From Azorhizobium caulinodans ORS 571 (GTDB taxonomy: Bacteria; Pseudomonadota; Alphaproteobacteria; Rhizobiales; Xanthobacteraceae), in contig NC_009937.1 in assembly GCF_000010525.1 (NCBI RefSeq), forward strand, positions 1,493,501 through 1,557,500: DNA of 64,000 nucleotides, written 5' to 3'. The translations under genes were made by a program, and so were the position numbers. The notes under the pieces were generated by a model. It was not told the origin of the DNA. It saw only the letters and a program-made list of their open reading frames with translations, and searched no databases. The stretch's first letter is position 1. The number at the start of each line of letters is the position of its first letter. Below are positions 18,201 through 26,456 of the stretch, piece by piece.

Positions 18201-20448
18201 CGTCGGGAGCGAGATCGTTCGGATCGCAATGCTCGATCTGCGCGGCGATGTCGAACGCCACATCCGGATCGGGATCGGGATGGCTTGCGGACAGCGCGCG
18301 GGCGTTGCCGAGATGCTTGCGGGCCCTCTGGACGGACGACATCGTCGCATAGGCCGCCTCCAGCACGCGGTCATGGGCAATGGCGAAGTCGGCGCCTGCG
18401 CGCGCGAGGAGGCCCGCCGCCACCAGCGCATTGGCTGCGCGAACGGTTTCCGCGACGCTGGCCCCGGAGAGCTGCGCCGCGAACAGCACCGAGCAGCGCC
18501 CGCCGAGGCTCGCGCACCGCTGCAGAAAGCTGCGTTGCGGCGCGGGCAGGGCGTTGACGCGCTCGGGCATCAGTTCCGCAATCTCGCGCGGATGGCCGCG
18601 ATGAGGGTCGTTCCAGATCCATTGCTGCCGGTCGGCGTCGAACTGGAGCACATGCTCGTCCTGCAACCTGCGCAGGAGTTGGCCGACATAGAAGGGATTG
18701 CCGCGCGTCTCGCTATGAACCCGCAGCGAGAGCGGCCGTACATCCTCCGGTTTGCTCTTCAGGATGAAGGCGACCAGTTCCGTCGTGTCGCGCTCCAGGA
18801 GCGGCTCAAGATTGAGCTCCTGCGCGAAGGCCGGCGAGCTTCTGGCGGTCTCCAGCAACTCTCTTACCGTCTTGCGGTTCTCGGCCTCGGTGCGGAAGCT
18901 GCCGATGAGAAAGACGTGCGCCGGGGTATCGCTGCACATCTGCCGGACGACATTGAGGCTCGCGTGATCGAACCATTGCAGGTCGTCGAGAAACAGCACG
19001 AGAGGTGACGCTTCCGAGGCGAGCGCGGCGAAGGTCTCCGCGATGATCCGGGCGGCGCGCGTCTGTGCGAGGTGGGCCGGCACATCGGCCAGGGCCTGTG
19101 GTTCGGAGGGAAGGATGGCGAGGTCCGGGACCAGCTCCGCCAGCGCCCGCCCGCTTCCCGTGACGGCGGACAGGCGCCGGCGCGCATCCTCCAGCGCGCG
19201 TTCGTCACCGCCCATCAATTGGGCCAGCGCGGTGCGCAGCGCCTGCGCGATGGGGGCGAACGGCGTGCCCTGGCGAATCTGCACGCCCTTGCCGGAGGCG
19301 CGGAGCACACTCGTGTCGTCGAGGGTGGTCAGAAGGGCCTGCACAAGCGTCGATTTGCCGGCGCCCGGTTCTCCTGACACCAGCACGATCCTCTGGTGGG
19401 ATGCGGTCCGGAAGGCCGCATAGAGATCGGTGAGCGTCCTCAGTTCACGCCGCCGGCCGACGAGATGCTCGGACGCCTTTGGCGGCTCTGCGAATTCGCC
19501 GCGCGCGAGCACGAAATCCTCGGCGTGCCCCGTTGCAGCGATGGTCTTTGCAACACGCTGGAAATCCGCATGGAGTGCCCGCGCCGTCTGGTAGCGCTGC
19601 TTGGGATCCTTGCTGATGAGCTTGAGCAGGATCCGGTCGATGATGGCCGGGATGTCCGGCCGTGCCAGACGGGCGGACGGGGCCTCCATGGCGACATGGG
19701 CGTGGAGCCAGCCCGGCAGACTGGCGGCGGTGATGGGAAGTGTACCGACGAGATATTCGTAGAGCACGACCCCCAGCGCATAGAGATCGGTCCGGGCATC
19801 CACGGGGGAGGGGTCGGTCCGGATCAGCTCCGGCGCCGCATAGGCCATCTCCGGGCCTGAGGTGCGCAGATCGGTAGCCGCGCCCGCCTCGGCCGCCGAG
19901 AGCCACGCAAATCCCGTCAGACGCACCTTGCCATCGGGCGCCACAAGCAGACGGGCGGGCGAGAGGCCGCCATGGATCACACCCGCTTCATGCACCTGCA
20001 TCAAGGTTGAGGTCGCGGCGAGGGCGAGGTCTAGGAAGGCGGGGACGTCGGCTGTTCCCGTTGGCCGTTCGGCGAGGGGCTCTGCCCTACGGGGCGCATA
20101 AGCGAGCGCGAGGCGCTCCTGCTCTCCAATGAAGGCCGGCACTTCCGCCAGTTCCTCGCCCAGCGTGAGGGAGAGGGTGGCATCCACCTGGAGCTGATAG
20201 GCCTGCGGCGTGTTCCAGTCCGCCAGCAGGATGCGCCAGTCCCGCCCGGCGGCGTCCGTAACGTGAACATGGTCGATGCCTGCCTCCGACGTGCGGGAGG
20301 TGACAGTCAGCTCGGACCACCAGTCCGTGGCCTTCTTCTCAAGTCGGCTCGCCAGCTCGTTGCTCAGGAAATAGGATGCCTGGGGTGCCGGCACGATGCC
20401 CTGGAGCGAGACGCCAGGCACATGACTTCGCGAGTTCATGGTCGCCAC
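15286..20448 (-). CDS. Giant sensor: pseudokinase, AAA ATPase, GAF, histidine kinase
   Basis: A 1720-residue signalling protein. Residues about 60-300 form a Ser/Thr-kinase-like domain with the APE and DxxxLG elements intact (YAAPEL, RTDLYALGVVLYEYL). The catalytic HRD is HGG (159-161) and the metal-binding DFG is TGF (178-180), so it looks like a pseudokinase. An AAA ATPase follows, with Walker A GEPGAGKST (Lys365) and Walker B LFLDDLQWFD. Helical repeats fill about 700-1250, then a GAF domain (about 1300-1460). The histidine kinase has its phospho-His at 1507 (IAHEINQPLA) and ends in a HATPase domain (GMGVGLAICRSI). No receiver gene is adjacent. The divergent neighbour is an AraC regulator. 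Confidence 0.92.
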   Translation of the reverse strand: MATMNSRSHVPGVSLQGIVPAPQASYFLSNELASRLEKKATDWWSELTVTSRTSEAGIDHVHVTDAAGRDWRILLADWNTPQAYQLQVDATLSLTLGEELAEVPAFIGEQERLALAYAPRRAEPLAERPTGTADVPAFLDLALAATSTLMQVHEAGVIHGGLSPARLLVAPDGKVRLTGFAWLSAAEAGAATDLRTSGPEMAYAAPELIRTDPSPVDARTDLYALGVVLYEYLVGTLPITAASLPGWLHAHVAMEAPSARLARPDIPAIIDRILLKLISKDPKQRYQTARALHADFQRVAKTIAATGHAEDFVLARGEFAEPPKASEHLVGRRRELRTLTDLYAAFRTASHQRIVLVSGEPGAGKSTLVQALLTTLDDTSVLRASGKGVQIRQGTPFAPIAQALRTALAQLMGGDERALEDARRRLSAVTGSGRALAELVPDLAILPSEPQALADVPAHLAQTRAARIIAETFAALASEASPLVLFLDDLQWFDHASLNVVRQMCSDTPAHVFLIGSFRTEAENRKTVRELLETARSSPAFAQELNLEPLLERDTTELVAFILKSKPEDVRPLSLRVHSETRGNPFYVGQLLRRLQDEHVLQFDADRQQWIWNDPHRGHPREIAELMPERVNALPAPQRSFLQRCASLGGRCSVLFAAQLSGASVAETVRAANALVAAGLLARAGADFAIAHDRVLEAAYATMSSVQRARKHLGNARALSASHPDPDPDVAFDIAAQIEHCDPNDLAPDERPRFAQALLLAARTCRSAGEAHRALHFMELIRRILVAADGDSLAALAFATEWLQCDCLLALGRVDEALAGMDALARLSPDPISTADVYRLKAFALTVKNAYTLAIEAALAGLRALDLELDPAPGRPDLDAAYAACQTRLDALGMDELIALPEMTDRRARSTLALLSTLISSFFVKGELRLLHVIKIMELTLAHGSAPESAYGLAWFGVLSAHYFGAYEQGVAYATAACTLARRDGYEAQRTAALIALDQVSVWTQPMRTALSHAREGARVGQAAGDLGMTCYARNHIASDMLVIGTRLDRVCSELMDSISMTRDIGYRDIELILIAQLNLAEALSAGEAAETTTHAELLQSSVATQFWVKHYDGLQAFFLGEMEAATGRLEEAEAMAWAAPAHIDTANNSFFLALAHAQWQEPERMAAVRLERMAAARERFRSWARLNPETFSPKHLLLEAEAARLEDRRGEAMALYERAAAAAATANFIHDQALAQELAGHFYRGLDLSAPAQGCFQAAVRGYREWGAQAKAARLAEHLTVPSGIDGPVTAPKGIQQELDLTVMTAASQTLAEEVGLEQVIRTLMKSMLIHAGAQFGLLLLLRQGEPVVEAVARVRSQDICIELQPAAKPEELMPASVLKTVMRTARPITLADAAMEAAQRGLSMGGRSIRSLACIPLIKRGELIGMLHLENALSADVFTPRRMAMLEVLAPQAAISLDAARLYGDLMDENLRRAQAEFELREARSELAQANQLTAMGSFATSIAHEINQPLATLVAHAEAGLRWLNRPEPDLGEVTKSLQSISQAGRRAADIITALRALVKQAPAPLTLVTIEDVLDEVLKIVCADLKTNGIQLSLALSTERHAILVNNIQLQQVLFNLITNAVQAMANAATPERHLRISTAIVQDNVEVTIEDTGCGMSQEVIARIFQPFFTTKTTGMGVGLAICRSIMERHGGTLEARSIEGKGSTFFVRIPLAPP

Positions 20449-20654
20449 TCACTGAGCTTCGTGTGTCCTGCGTGCCGCAATGGCGCGCAAGGGTCTGCCG
20501 ATGATTTGGGGGGAGTGTGCCCCGTACCGCCGGGCGGCGTCTTTGCCCGGACTGGCATTGTCTTTGCCTGAATTGACATCCTTGCCCGGCGAAGTCTCAG
20601 GCCCCACAATGAATGGCCAGGCGAGCTGGTGCCCTGCAGATCGAGGAGTCGAAC

Positions 20655-21545
20655 ATGGCGGGTGTGCACGAGTTTGGCCGCATCAAATTCCCGAGGGGCG
20701 AGGTGCTGGCGAGTTCCGCGCGGCGGAACTGGACGGGCATGGCCGCCGAGATCCGAAACCATCCGGCCGGGGAGATTCCGCCTCCTGTTCCGCAGCAGAT
20801 GGAGGTCACGCTCGCCTTGCGCGGATCGGATGCCGGGCGCGTGGAGCGCCGGGGAAACGGTGAATTCCAGGATACAGCGGCCCGCGCGGGGACGCTCTGG
20901 CTGTGCCCGATCGGCGTGGTCGAGGATTCGATCCGCATTACCCAGGATCTCGGCAGCATTCTGCACATGTACATTGGGCATGAGATATTCAGGGATATAT
21001 CGGCTTCAGTGTCGCGTGCCGTCTCGCCGGAGACCATCTCCTACCGCGCGGACATCGACGACGACTTCCTGAGGCAGGTGGGCTACCGGATCAGCGCTGA
21101 ACTGGAAGAGGAGACGTCGGTCGGCCGCTTCCTGGTGGATAGCCTTGCCCGGTCCATGGCCGCCCATCTCGTTGCCAAATACGCAGACGCCCCGCTCCCG
21201 CACCGGCAGAGCCCGACCGTCGAGCATACCAAGATGCGCCGGGTGATCGACTACATAAACGACAATCTGGCGTCCGAGATTTCGCTGTCGGACCTGTCCG
21301 ACATCGCGTGCCTCAGCCACCATCATTTTGCGCGGGCGTTTCGATCGGCCGTGGGTGTCCCTCCGCATCGGTTCATCAGCTCACTTCGGTTGCAGCGCGC
21401 CCAAGAGATGCTCGCTCACACGCAATCAAGCTTGACGGAAATTGCTTATTCTTGTCGGTTTTCGTCCCAGTCCACCTTCACCCGGGCCTTCCGGCGCCAC
21501 GTTGGTATGTCGCCCGGCGAATATCGGCGGAAGGCGGCCGGCTAG
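20655..21545 (+). CDS. AraC-family transcriptional regulator
   Basis: A 296-residue regulator with a variable N-terminal sensing region and, at about 195-290, the two helix-turn-helix motifs of the AraC family (LSDLSDIACLSHHHFARAFRSAVG, read as LSDLSDIACLSHHHFARAF, then LTEIAYSCRFSSQSTFTRAF). The ATG at 20655 has GAGGAG six bases upstream. It is divergent from the giant sensor kinase with about 206 bases between the start codons, so the two may be controlled together. The AraC regulator may act downstream of that sensor, but there is no receiver domain to accept a phosphate. A hairpin with a T-tract on the other strand lies just past its end. Confidence 0.9.
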   Translation: MAGVHEFGRIKFPRGEVLASSARRNWTGMAAEIRNHPAGEIPPPVPQQMEVTLALRGSDAGRVERRGNGEFQDTAARAGTLWLCPIGVVEDSIRITQDLGSILHMYIGHEIFRDISASVSRAVSPETISYRADIDDDFLRQVGYRISAELEEETSVGRFLVDSLARSMAAHLVAKYADAPLPHRQSPTVEHTKMRRVIDYINDNLASEISLSDLSDIACLSHHHFARAFRSAVGVPPHRFISSLRLQRAQEMLAHTQSSLTEIAYSCRFSSQSTFTRAFRRHVGMSPGEYRRKAAG

Positions 21546-21567
21546 AACGGCAGCGCTCTCGGCATTG

Positions 21568-21610
21568 AAAAAGGGGCGGCGGACCACCGGGGGGAAATGA
21601 TCCGCCGCCC
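21568..21610 (-). terminator. Rho-independent terminator of the alpha/beta hydrolase gene
   Basis: GGGCGGCGGA and TCCGCCGCCC form a perfect ten-base stem around a 17-base loop. On the minus strand the stem is followed by TTTTT. It starts eight bases past the hydrolase stop codon, and it also lies in the space shared with the convergent AraC gene. Confidence 0.8.
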
Positions 21611-21617
21611 GCCGGCC

Positions 21618-22586
21618 TCAGCCCTTCACGAAGGCGAGGAGGTCCGGATTGATAACGTCGGCGTGCGTCGTCAGCATCCCGTGCGGGAAGCCGGGATAGA
21701 TCTTCAGGGTGCTGTTCTTGATCAGCTTCGCCTGGAGCAGCGCCGCGTCCTTGTAGGGCACCACCTGATCGTCGTCGCCCTGCAGGACCAGGGTCGGGAC
21801 GGTGATGGCCTTGAGATCGTCGGTCTGGTCGGTCTCGGAGAAGGCCTTGATGCCTTCATACTGGGCGACGGCGCCGCCCATCATGCCCTGGCGCCACCAG
21901 TTCAGGATCACGCCCTGCGAGACCTTGGCGTCGGGACGGTTGAAGCCGTAGAACGGGCCCGAAGCCACGTCCATGTAGAACTGCGAGCGATTGGCGGCGA
22001 GCGCGCTGCGGAAGCCGTCGAACACCGAGAGCGGCGTGCCTTCGGGATTGTTGGGCGTCTTGAGCATCAGCGGGGGGATGGCGGCGACGAGAACCGCCTT
22101 GGCGACCCGGCCCTGCGGCTGGCCGAACTTGGCCACATAGCGCGCGACCTCGCCGCCACCGGTGGAATGGCCGATGTGGACGACGTTCCGCAGGTTCAGA
22201 TGCTCGACCACCGCAGAGGCGTCGGCCGCATAGCGGTCGATGGTGTTGCCGGTGTCGACCTGGGTGGAACGGCCATGGCCGCGACGGTCATGCGCCACCA
22301 CGCGGTAGCCCTTGGAGAGGAAGAACAGGAGCTGCGCATCCCAGTCATCCGCCGAGAGCGGCCAGCCATGATGGAAATGGATCGGCTGGGCATCCTTCGG
22401 ACCCCAGTCCTTGAAGAAGATTTCCGTCCCGTCGGCCGTCTTCACAAAGCCGCTGCTCATCCGAGTCTCTCCATTGGTCTTCGTCGCGCCGGAATTGGCA
22501 GTGACGGTGCTTGCGATGGCGCTTGCCGAGAACATCGTGGTCGCCGCAAGGCCGGCGGCCATGCCGACCAGCTCGCGGCGGTTCAT
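21618..22586 (-). CDS. Exported alpha/beta hydrolase, chloroperoxidase-like
   Basis: A 322-residue protein with an N-terminal export signal containing a twin Arg (MNRRELVGMAAGLAATTMF), then an alpha/beta-hydrolase fold. The oxyanion region is HGWPLSADDW, the nucleophile elbow is GHSTGGG, the acid is probably in LVLQGDDDQVVPY, and the catalytic His in FPHGML. This pattern is the cofactor-free haloperoxidase/esterase group, whose members are esterases or perhydrolases in practice. Exported copies of this enzyme are frequent in alphaproteobacteria. ATG 22586 was chosen because it places the twin Arg at residues 3-4; the frame extends to 22676. The terminator follows directly. Confidence 0.88.
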   Translation of the reverse strand: MNRRELVGMAAGLAATTMFSASAIASTVTANSGATKTNGETRMSSGFVKTADGTEIFFKDWGPKDAQPIHFHHGWPLSADDWDAQLLFFLSKGYRVVAHDRRGHGRSTQVDTGNTIDRYAADASAVVEHLNLRNVVHIGHSTGGGEVARYVAKFGQPQGRVAKAVLVAAIPPLMLKTPNNPEGTPLSVFDGFRSALAANRSQFYMDVASGPFYGFNRPDAKVSQGVILNWWRQGMMGGAVAQYEGIKAFSETDQTDDLKAITVPTLVLQGDDDQVVPYKDAALLQAKLIKNSTLKIYPGFPHGMLTTHADVINPDLLAFVKG

Positions 22587-23012
22587 CTGAAGGCGCTCCG
22601 TCTGAACCGCGACCGGCCCACCGGAATGAATGTTCGACTCGTCTGCGCGTCCGGGAGGGGTTGGGAACATGCCCATGGCCGTGATGTCCTGCTGCCATTG
22701 CTTACCTGATCAAGCTAGACAGGGCGGCGTGGGCGGAAAATTGTACGGGCATATCACCCCCGTATACGTAGGTTTAGGTCTTCAATCCGGTTACGTGCCG
22801 TCCCGTTTGCACAGAAAAACAATGTGCAAGGTGCCGGTTCAGACGTCATGACGATCCGATCGTCTCATCCAAAAGTGGTGGGAGACAACGGACTTGGAGT
22901 CCGGAGGCGGCAACGGACCTTGCGGCCCGCGAAATGCATTTGCATTACACAAGGTAAGGGGTGAGATCAGTGTCCGCCGTGCCGCTTCCTCCGAAGGCAA
23001 TGGCGCCTGCGT
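22587..23012. other. Intergenic region, nothing recognised
   Basis: About 425 bases between the hydrolase start and the end of the antiporter gene, both on the minus strand. It must hold the hydrolase promoter. TACGGG and CCCGTA form a short inverted repeat at 22744-22764. No gene was recognised. Confidence 0.45.
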
Positions 23013-24641
23013 TCAGCTCGCCAGCCAGGCTTCCTGGCCATCCAGCTCCAGCAGCAGGCGGCGCGCGGCTTCATTGTCGATGAGATGCTCGGCCACCATC
23101 ACCGCGATCTCGGCCCGCTGTGCGTGAAGGCCGGCCAGCCGCAGACGCCGTTCGGCGGTGCCGCGCAGCTCTGCGGCGCTCCGGTCGCTGTCCGATGCGC
23201 TCAGCCGCTCCACCTGCCGGCGATAGGACGACAGGACCGCGGCGGACGCCTCCTGCCAGAGCAGCGGTTCGCCGTTCGCTTCGTCGCCCTGTTCGAGCGC
23301 CATCCGCTCCACTGCGGCGATCGCGGCCTGTGCCGTGCGCAGCCGTGCCGCTTGCTGTTCGGCGTCCTCGTCCTCGGCTGCCGCCGCTAGCTGCCCCGCG
23401 AGCAGGGGCAGTGCGATGTTTGCGACGATGAGCGAGGTCAGGATAACACCAGCGGCAATGGCGATGACAAGGTCGCGCGCGGGGAAGGGGAGGCCGCCGG
23501 GCAGTGTCATGGGCAGAGCAAGCGCGGCGGCGAGCGTGACCGCTCCGCGCACGCCGGAGAATGTCATCGCGAGGACCTTCAGCACGCGCACTTTCGTGCC
23601 GACCGCGTCCCGTTGCTGCCGCTCGTGCCAGGCCACCATGGCGCCCACCCACAGCAGACGCACCAGCGTCAGCGCCGTCGCGGCCGCGGCGATATAGAGC
23701 CCCAGCCGAAGGACGGGCAGGTGCCCCCCGAGCGCGGTGCTCGCGAGTGCCTTTTCGACGATGCCGGGCAATTGCTCTCCCAGAAGGACGAAAATGACCC
23801 CGTTGAGCGTGAATTCCAGTGTCTCCCAGATGGCCGCCCGGCGGAGCCGCGTGACCGGGAGAGCGTTGCCGCCCAGTTCCCACCGCCCCATGGCGACGCC
23901 AGCCGCGACGGCTGCGAGGATGCCGGAAGCGCCGAGTGCGACGGCTGCGTGATAGGCCGCATAGGGGAACAGCAGGCTGATGAGGATCTGCGTTGCCGTG
24001 GTTTCTCCAAGGCGCGCCAGGATCGCATTCTTGAGCATCAGGATCATCACGCCGACGCCAGCGCCGATCGCCAGCCCGCCGGCGCCGATCCAGATCATTT
24101 CTCCCAGGATGAAAGGGCCGGAGGGAGTGGCCGTCGACCCAAGGACGACGACATAATGCAGACAGATGAGCGCCGAGGCGTCGTTGAGGAGCGCCTCGCC
24201 TTCGATGATCCGGCCGGCACGGCGGGACAACGGCGCCCGCTTCAGCAGGGACGTTCCGGCGATGGCGTCGGTGGGGGAGAGCACGGCCACCAGCGCCAGT
24301 GTCGCGACGAGCGGCATGTGCGGAATGAGCGCGTGCAGGCCGGGTCCGACACAGAGCACGGTCACCAGCACGAGCCCCACGGCCAGCGAAGCGATCGGGC
24401 CGGCTCGCGATATGAGCTCGTGACCGGAAAACCGCCAACCGTCCACGAAGAGCAGCGGTGGCAGGAAGAGCACGAAGAACAGGTCCGGATTGATGCTGAC
24501 GGCATCGATCCCGAGGCGACCCATGGCAGCACCCAGGGCAATCTGCACCAGGGGCGGTGCCACGCGCGGCAGCAGCCGGCTGATCCAGCTGCTCATCACC
24601 ACTGCGATGACCAGGATGAGAACGAGATTGAGTGTCGCCAT
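23013..24641 (-). CDS. CPA1-family Na+/H+ antiporter
   Basis: A 542-residue inner-membrane antiporter with about 12 membrane helices over residues 1-410. The ion-binding motifs of the CPA1 family are present: SPTDAIAG near residue 125 and EGEALLNDASALI near 150, whose adjacent Asn-Asp is the transport site. The C-terminal 120 residues are soluble and helical, with charged stretches that may regulate activity. It exchanges Na+ (or K+) for protons and helps pH and salt homeostasis. It stands alone, 239 bases from the oxalate decarboxylase gene start of transcription unit on the same strand. The length fits bacterial YjcE/NhaP-like proteins. Confidence 0.93.
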   Translation of the reverse strand: MATLNLVLILVIAVVMSSWISRLLPRVAPPLVQIALGAAMGRLGIDAVSINPDLFFVLFLPPLLFVDGWRFSGHELISRAGPIASLAVGLVLVTVLCVGPGLHALIPHMPLVATLALVAVLSPTDAIAGTSLLKRAPLSRRAGRIIEGEALLNDASALICLHYVVVLGSTATPSGPFILGEMIWIGAGGLAIGAGVGVMILMLKNAILARLGETTATQILISLLFPYAAYHAAVALGASGILAAVAAGVAMGRWELGGNALPVTRLRRAAIWETLEFTLNGVIFVLLGEQLPGIVEKALASTALGGHLPVLRLGLYIAAAATALTLVRLLWVGAMVAWHERQQRDAVGTKVRVLKVLAMTFSGVRGAVTLAAALALPMTLPGGLPFPARDLVIAIAAGVILTSLIVANIALPLLAGQLAAAAEDEDAEQQAARLRTAQAAIAAVERMALEQGDEANGEPLLWQEASAAVLSSYRRQVERLSASDSDRSAAELRGTAERRLRLAGLHAQRAEIAVMVAEHLIDNEAARRLLLELDGQEAWLAS

Positions 24642-24880
24642 GATTGTGCCGTGTGCCTGATGGCCGGACGTGCACCGCTGCCCTAACGTGAGCTGTCAGA
24701 AATGGACGCCGGAGATCCATGGAGGTTGGCCATGTGAAGCCCGCCCACCTGTGCGCCGGACCTTGGTCCGATCTGTGGCAGCGGAGGACGATCAGAACGC
24801 GGCCTTCAGGCGCGGCGACATCCGGCCATTCGGCCACTCTCGGGATGCGCGGCTTTCCCGCGCATCCCTTTGCTGCCGGT

Positions 24881-26014
24881 TCAGCCCTTTACAACCGCTT
24901 GGCGGGTCGCCCGGAGCGACGACAGGAGCGGATCACCCACGTCGAGATGGCCCTCGACGAGATGGCGCGGCGTCAGCGCCAGCCAGTTGTTGAGCGAGAC
25001 GTCCTTATACTCGCCGGTGTGGAAGACGTTGAGCACGCGTACCGGCTCATCGCCGATGTTCTCGATATAATGTGCCAGCGTCTTGGGCACGTAGCCCACA
25101 TCGCCCGGCACGAAATCGAAGGTGCGGGCATTGGCCACCGCATCGAACACGGTCATGCGCGTCTTGCCGCTGATGTAATACTGGATCTCGTCCGCGTCCG
25201 GATGCCAGTGGATCTCGCGCATGCCGCCGGGTTCCAGATCGATGAACAGCGCCGCGAGGTTGGTGACGGCGAAGCTCTTGGAATCCACCACCTTGGTGGC
25301 GCCGCCGGGGAACGGAGTCGCGGCGATCTGCGAGGCGCGGAAGACATATCTGTCCGTGAAGGTCGCGGCGCCCAGCGACTTGCGCACGTCCTCGAGCGGC
25401 GGCGGCACGGGCTGACGGAAGATGTACTTTTCGTGCCCCGGGATGCCGTCGAAGGCTTCCACGGGAACGCCGAAGTTCTTGGCCAGAACGTCCCTCGGAG
25501 TATGGGCGAACAGCTCCGTGACCAGAAGCGTCTGGTTCTCGGAGAAGTTGCCGTCGTTGAAGACGAGGACGAATTCCGTCCCTTCCTCAAGGCCCTGGAT
25601 GGCATGCGGGAAGCCTGCGGGCGCCAGCCACAGGTCGCCGGGACCGAGGTCCTCGACCAGCGTCTGGCGCTGGTCATCGACGAGATAGAAGCGCACCCGG
25701 CCGTTGAGCACGTAGGCCCATTCGGCTTCCTTGTGCCAGTGCAACTCGCGCACCACGCCGGGCGGCAGGCGCATGTTGACCATGGCGAGTTCCTTCAGCG
25801 TGCCGAGCTCGCGCTGCGTGACCTCGCGGGCCCAGCCGCCATCCTCCAGGCGGTTGTGCGCCATGGCGAAGGGGAACTTGAGGTTCGGGATGCCCCCGTG
25901 GTCGGTGAGGGGCGGGATGAGGATGTCCGGGTTCTGGGCTTCGACCTGCGGGTTGCGGGGGCCGACGATATCGGCGCCCATGGTGCCGACGATGGGCTGC
26001 TTCAGGATTGTCAT
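24881..26014 (-). CDS. Bicupin oxalate decarboxylase
   Basis: A 377-residue double-cupin enzyme. The first cupin has the manganese ligands His92, His94, Glu98 (HWHKEAE) and His137 (FPHAIQ). It carries Ser158-Glu159-Asn160, the SEN lid that in Bacillus OxdC marks decarboxylase over oxidase activity. The second cupin has HWHPDADE. It should convert oxalate to formate and CO2, consuming a proton. There is no signal peptide with the chosen ATG 26014, which has AAGGAG upstream; the frame extends 66 codons further without a leader. A cytoplasmic location is expected. It lies next to a proton antiporter, so an acid-tolerance role is possible. Confidence 0.92.
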   Translation of the reverse strand: MTILKQPIVGTMGADIVGPRNPQVEAQNPDILIPPLTDHGGIPNLKFPFAMAHNRLEDGGWAREVTQRELGTLKELAMVNMRLPPGVVRELHWHKEAEWAYVLNGRVRFYLVDDQRQTLVEDLGPGDLWLAPAGFPHAIQGLEEGTEFVLVFNDGNFSENQTLLVTELFAHTPRDVLAKNFGVPVEAFDGIPGHEKYIFRQPVPPPLEDVRKSLGAATFTDRYVFRASQIAATPFPGGATKVVDSKSFAVTNLAALFIDLEPGGMREIHWHPDADEIQYYISGKTRMTVFDAVANARTFDFVPGDVGYVPKTLAHYIENIGDEPVRVLNVFHTGEYKDVSLNNWLALTPRHLVEGHLDVGDPLLSSLRATRQAVVKG

Positions 26015-26456
26015 CGGGAACTCCTTGCCAATCGACTGGTGTGGTGGGCGGCGGCCCGTGCAGGGCCGATCGTGCCCCGCCGTGTTGTGGCGCAGGGACG
26101 CAGCCGCGAATGGCCGGATGCGGCGATGCCCCATCTGCGCCAGGATCGCCCTAAGCAGTCGAACAATGACCGGAGTGCAGCGGGCTTCCCAGATGGATGC
26201 CCATATAGCCAAGGCATACGCTCGTATGCCGGTGTGAGGGCCGGTCCGGGGCCGGTTCGCCTTCCGTATGATGGCGACGGCCCTCGCCGGGTGCGACCGT
26301 CATGAGGTTCGTGCCCGCTGATCTTCGCTCCGCGATGGGGCGCACAGAAGCGGATCCGCGGCATCAGAATGTGCATCCGGTCACCAGCGAACTGTCCGAA
26401 TCTGTGTCAGGGGGCGTGGCCGCCGGATGCGTATCCTCTGGCTACGTAAGGCTCGG
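26015..26456. other. Intergenic region between divergent genes
   Basis: About 440 bases between oxalate decarboxylase (minus) and the DUF1275 gene (plus). It should contain both promoters. Overlapping short frames look like shadows. No RNA gene or long inverted repeat was recognised. Confidence 0.45.

Noticed and set aside
23071-24837. 588-residue minus-strand frame overlapping the antiporter gene
   Set aside because: Same strand, different frame, with Arg/Pro/Ala-rich low-complexity sequence; the antiporter frame has the conserved transport motifs.
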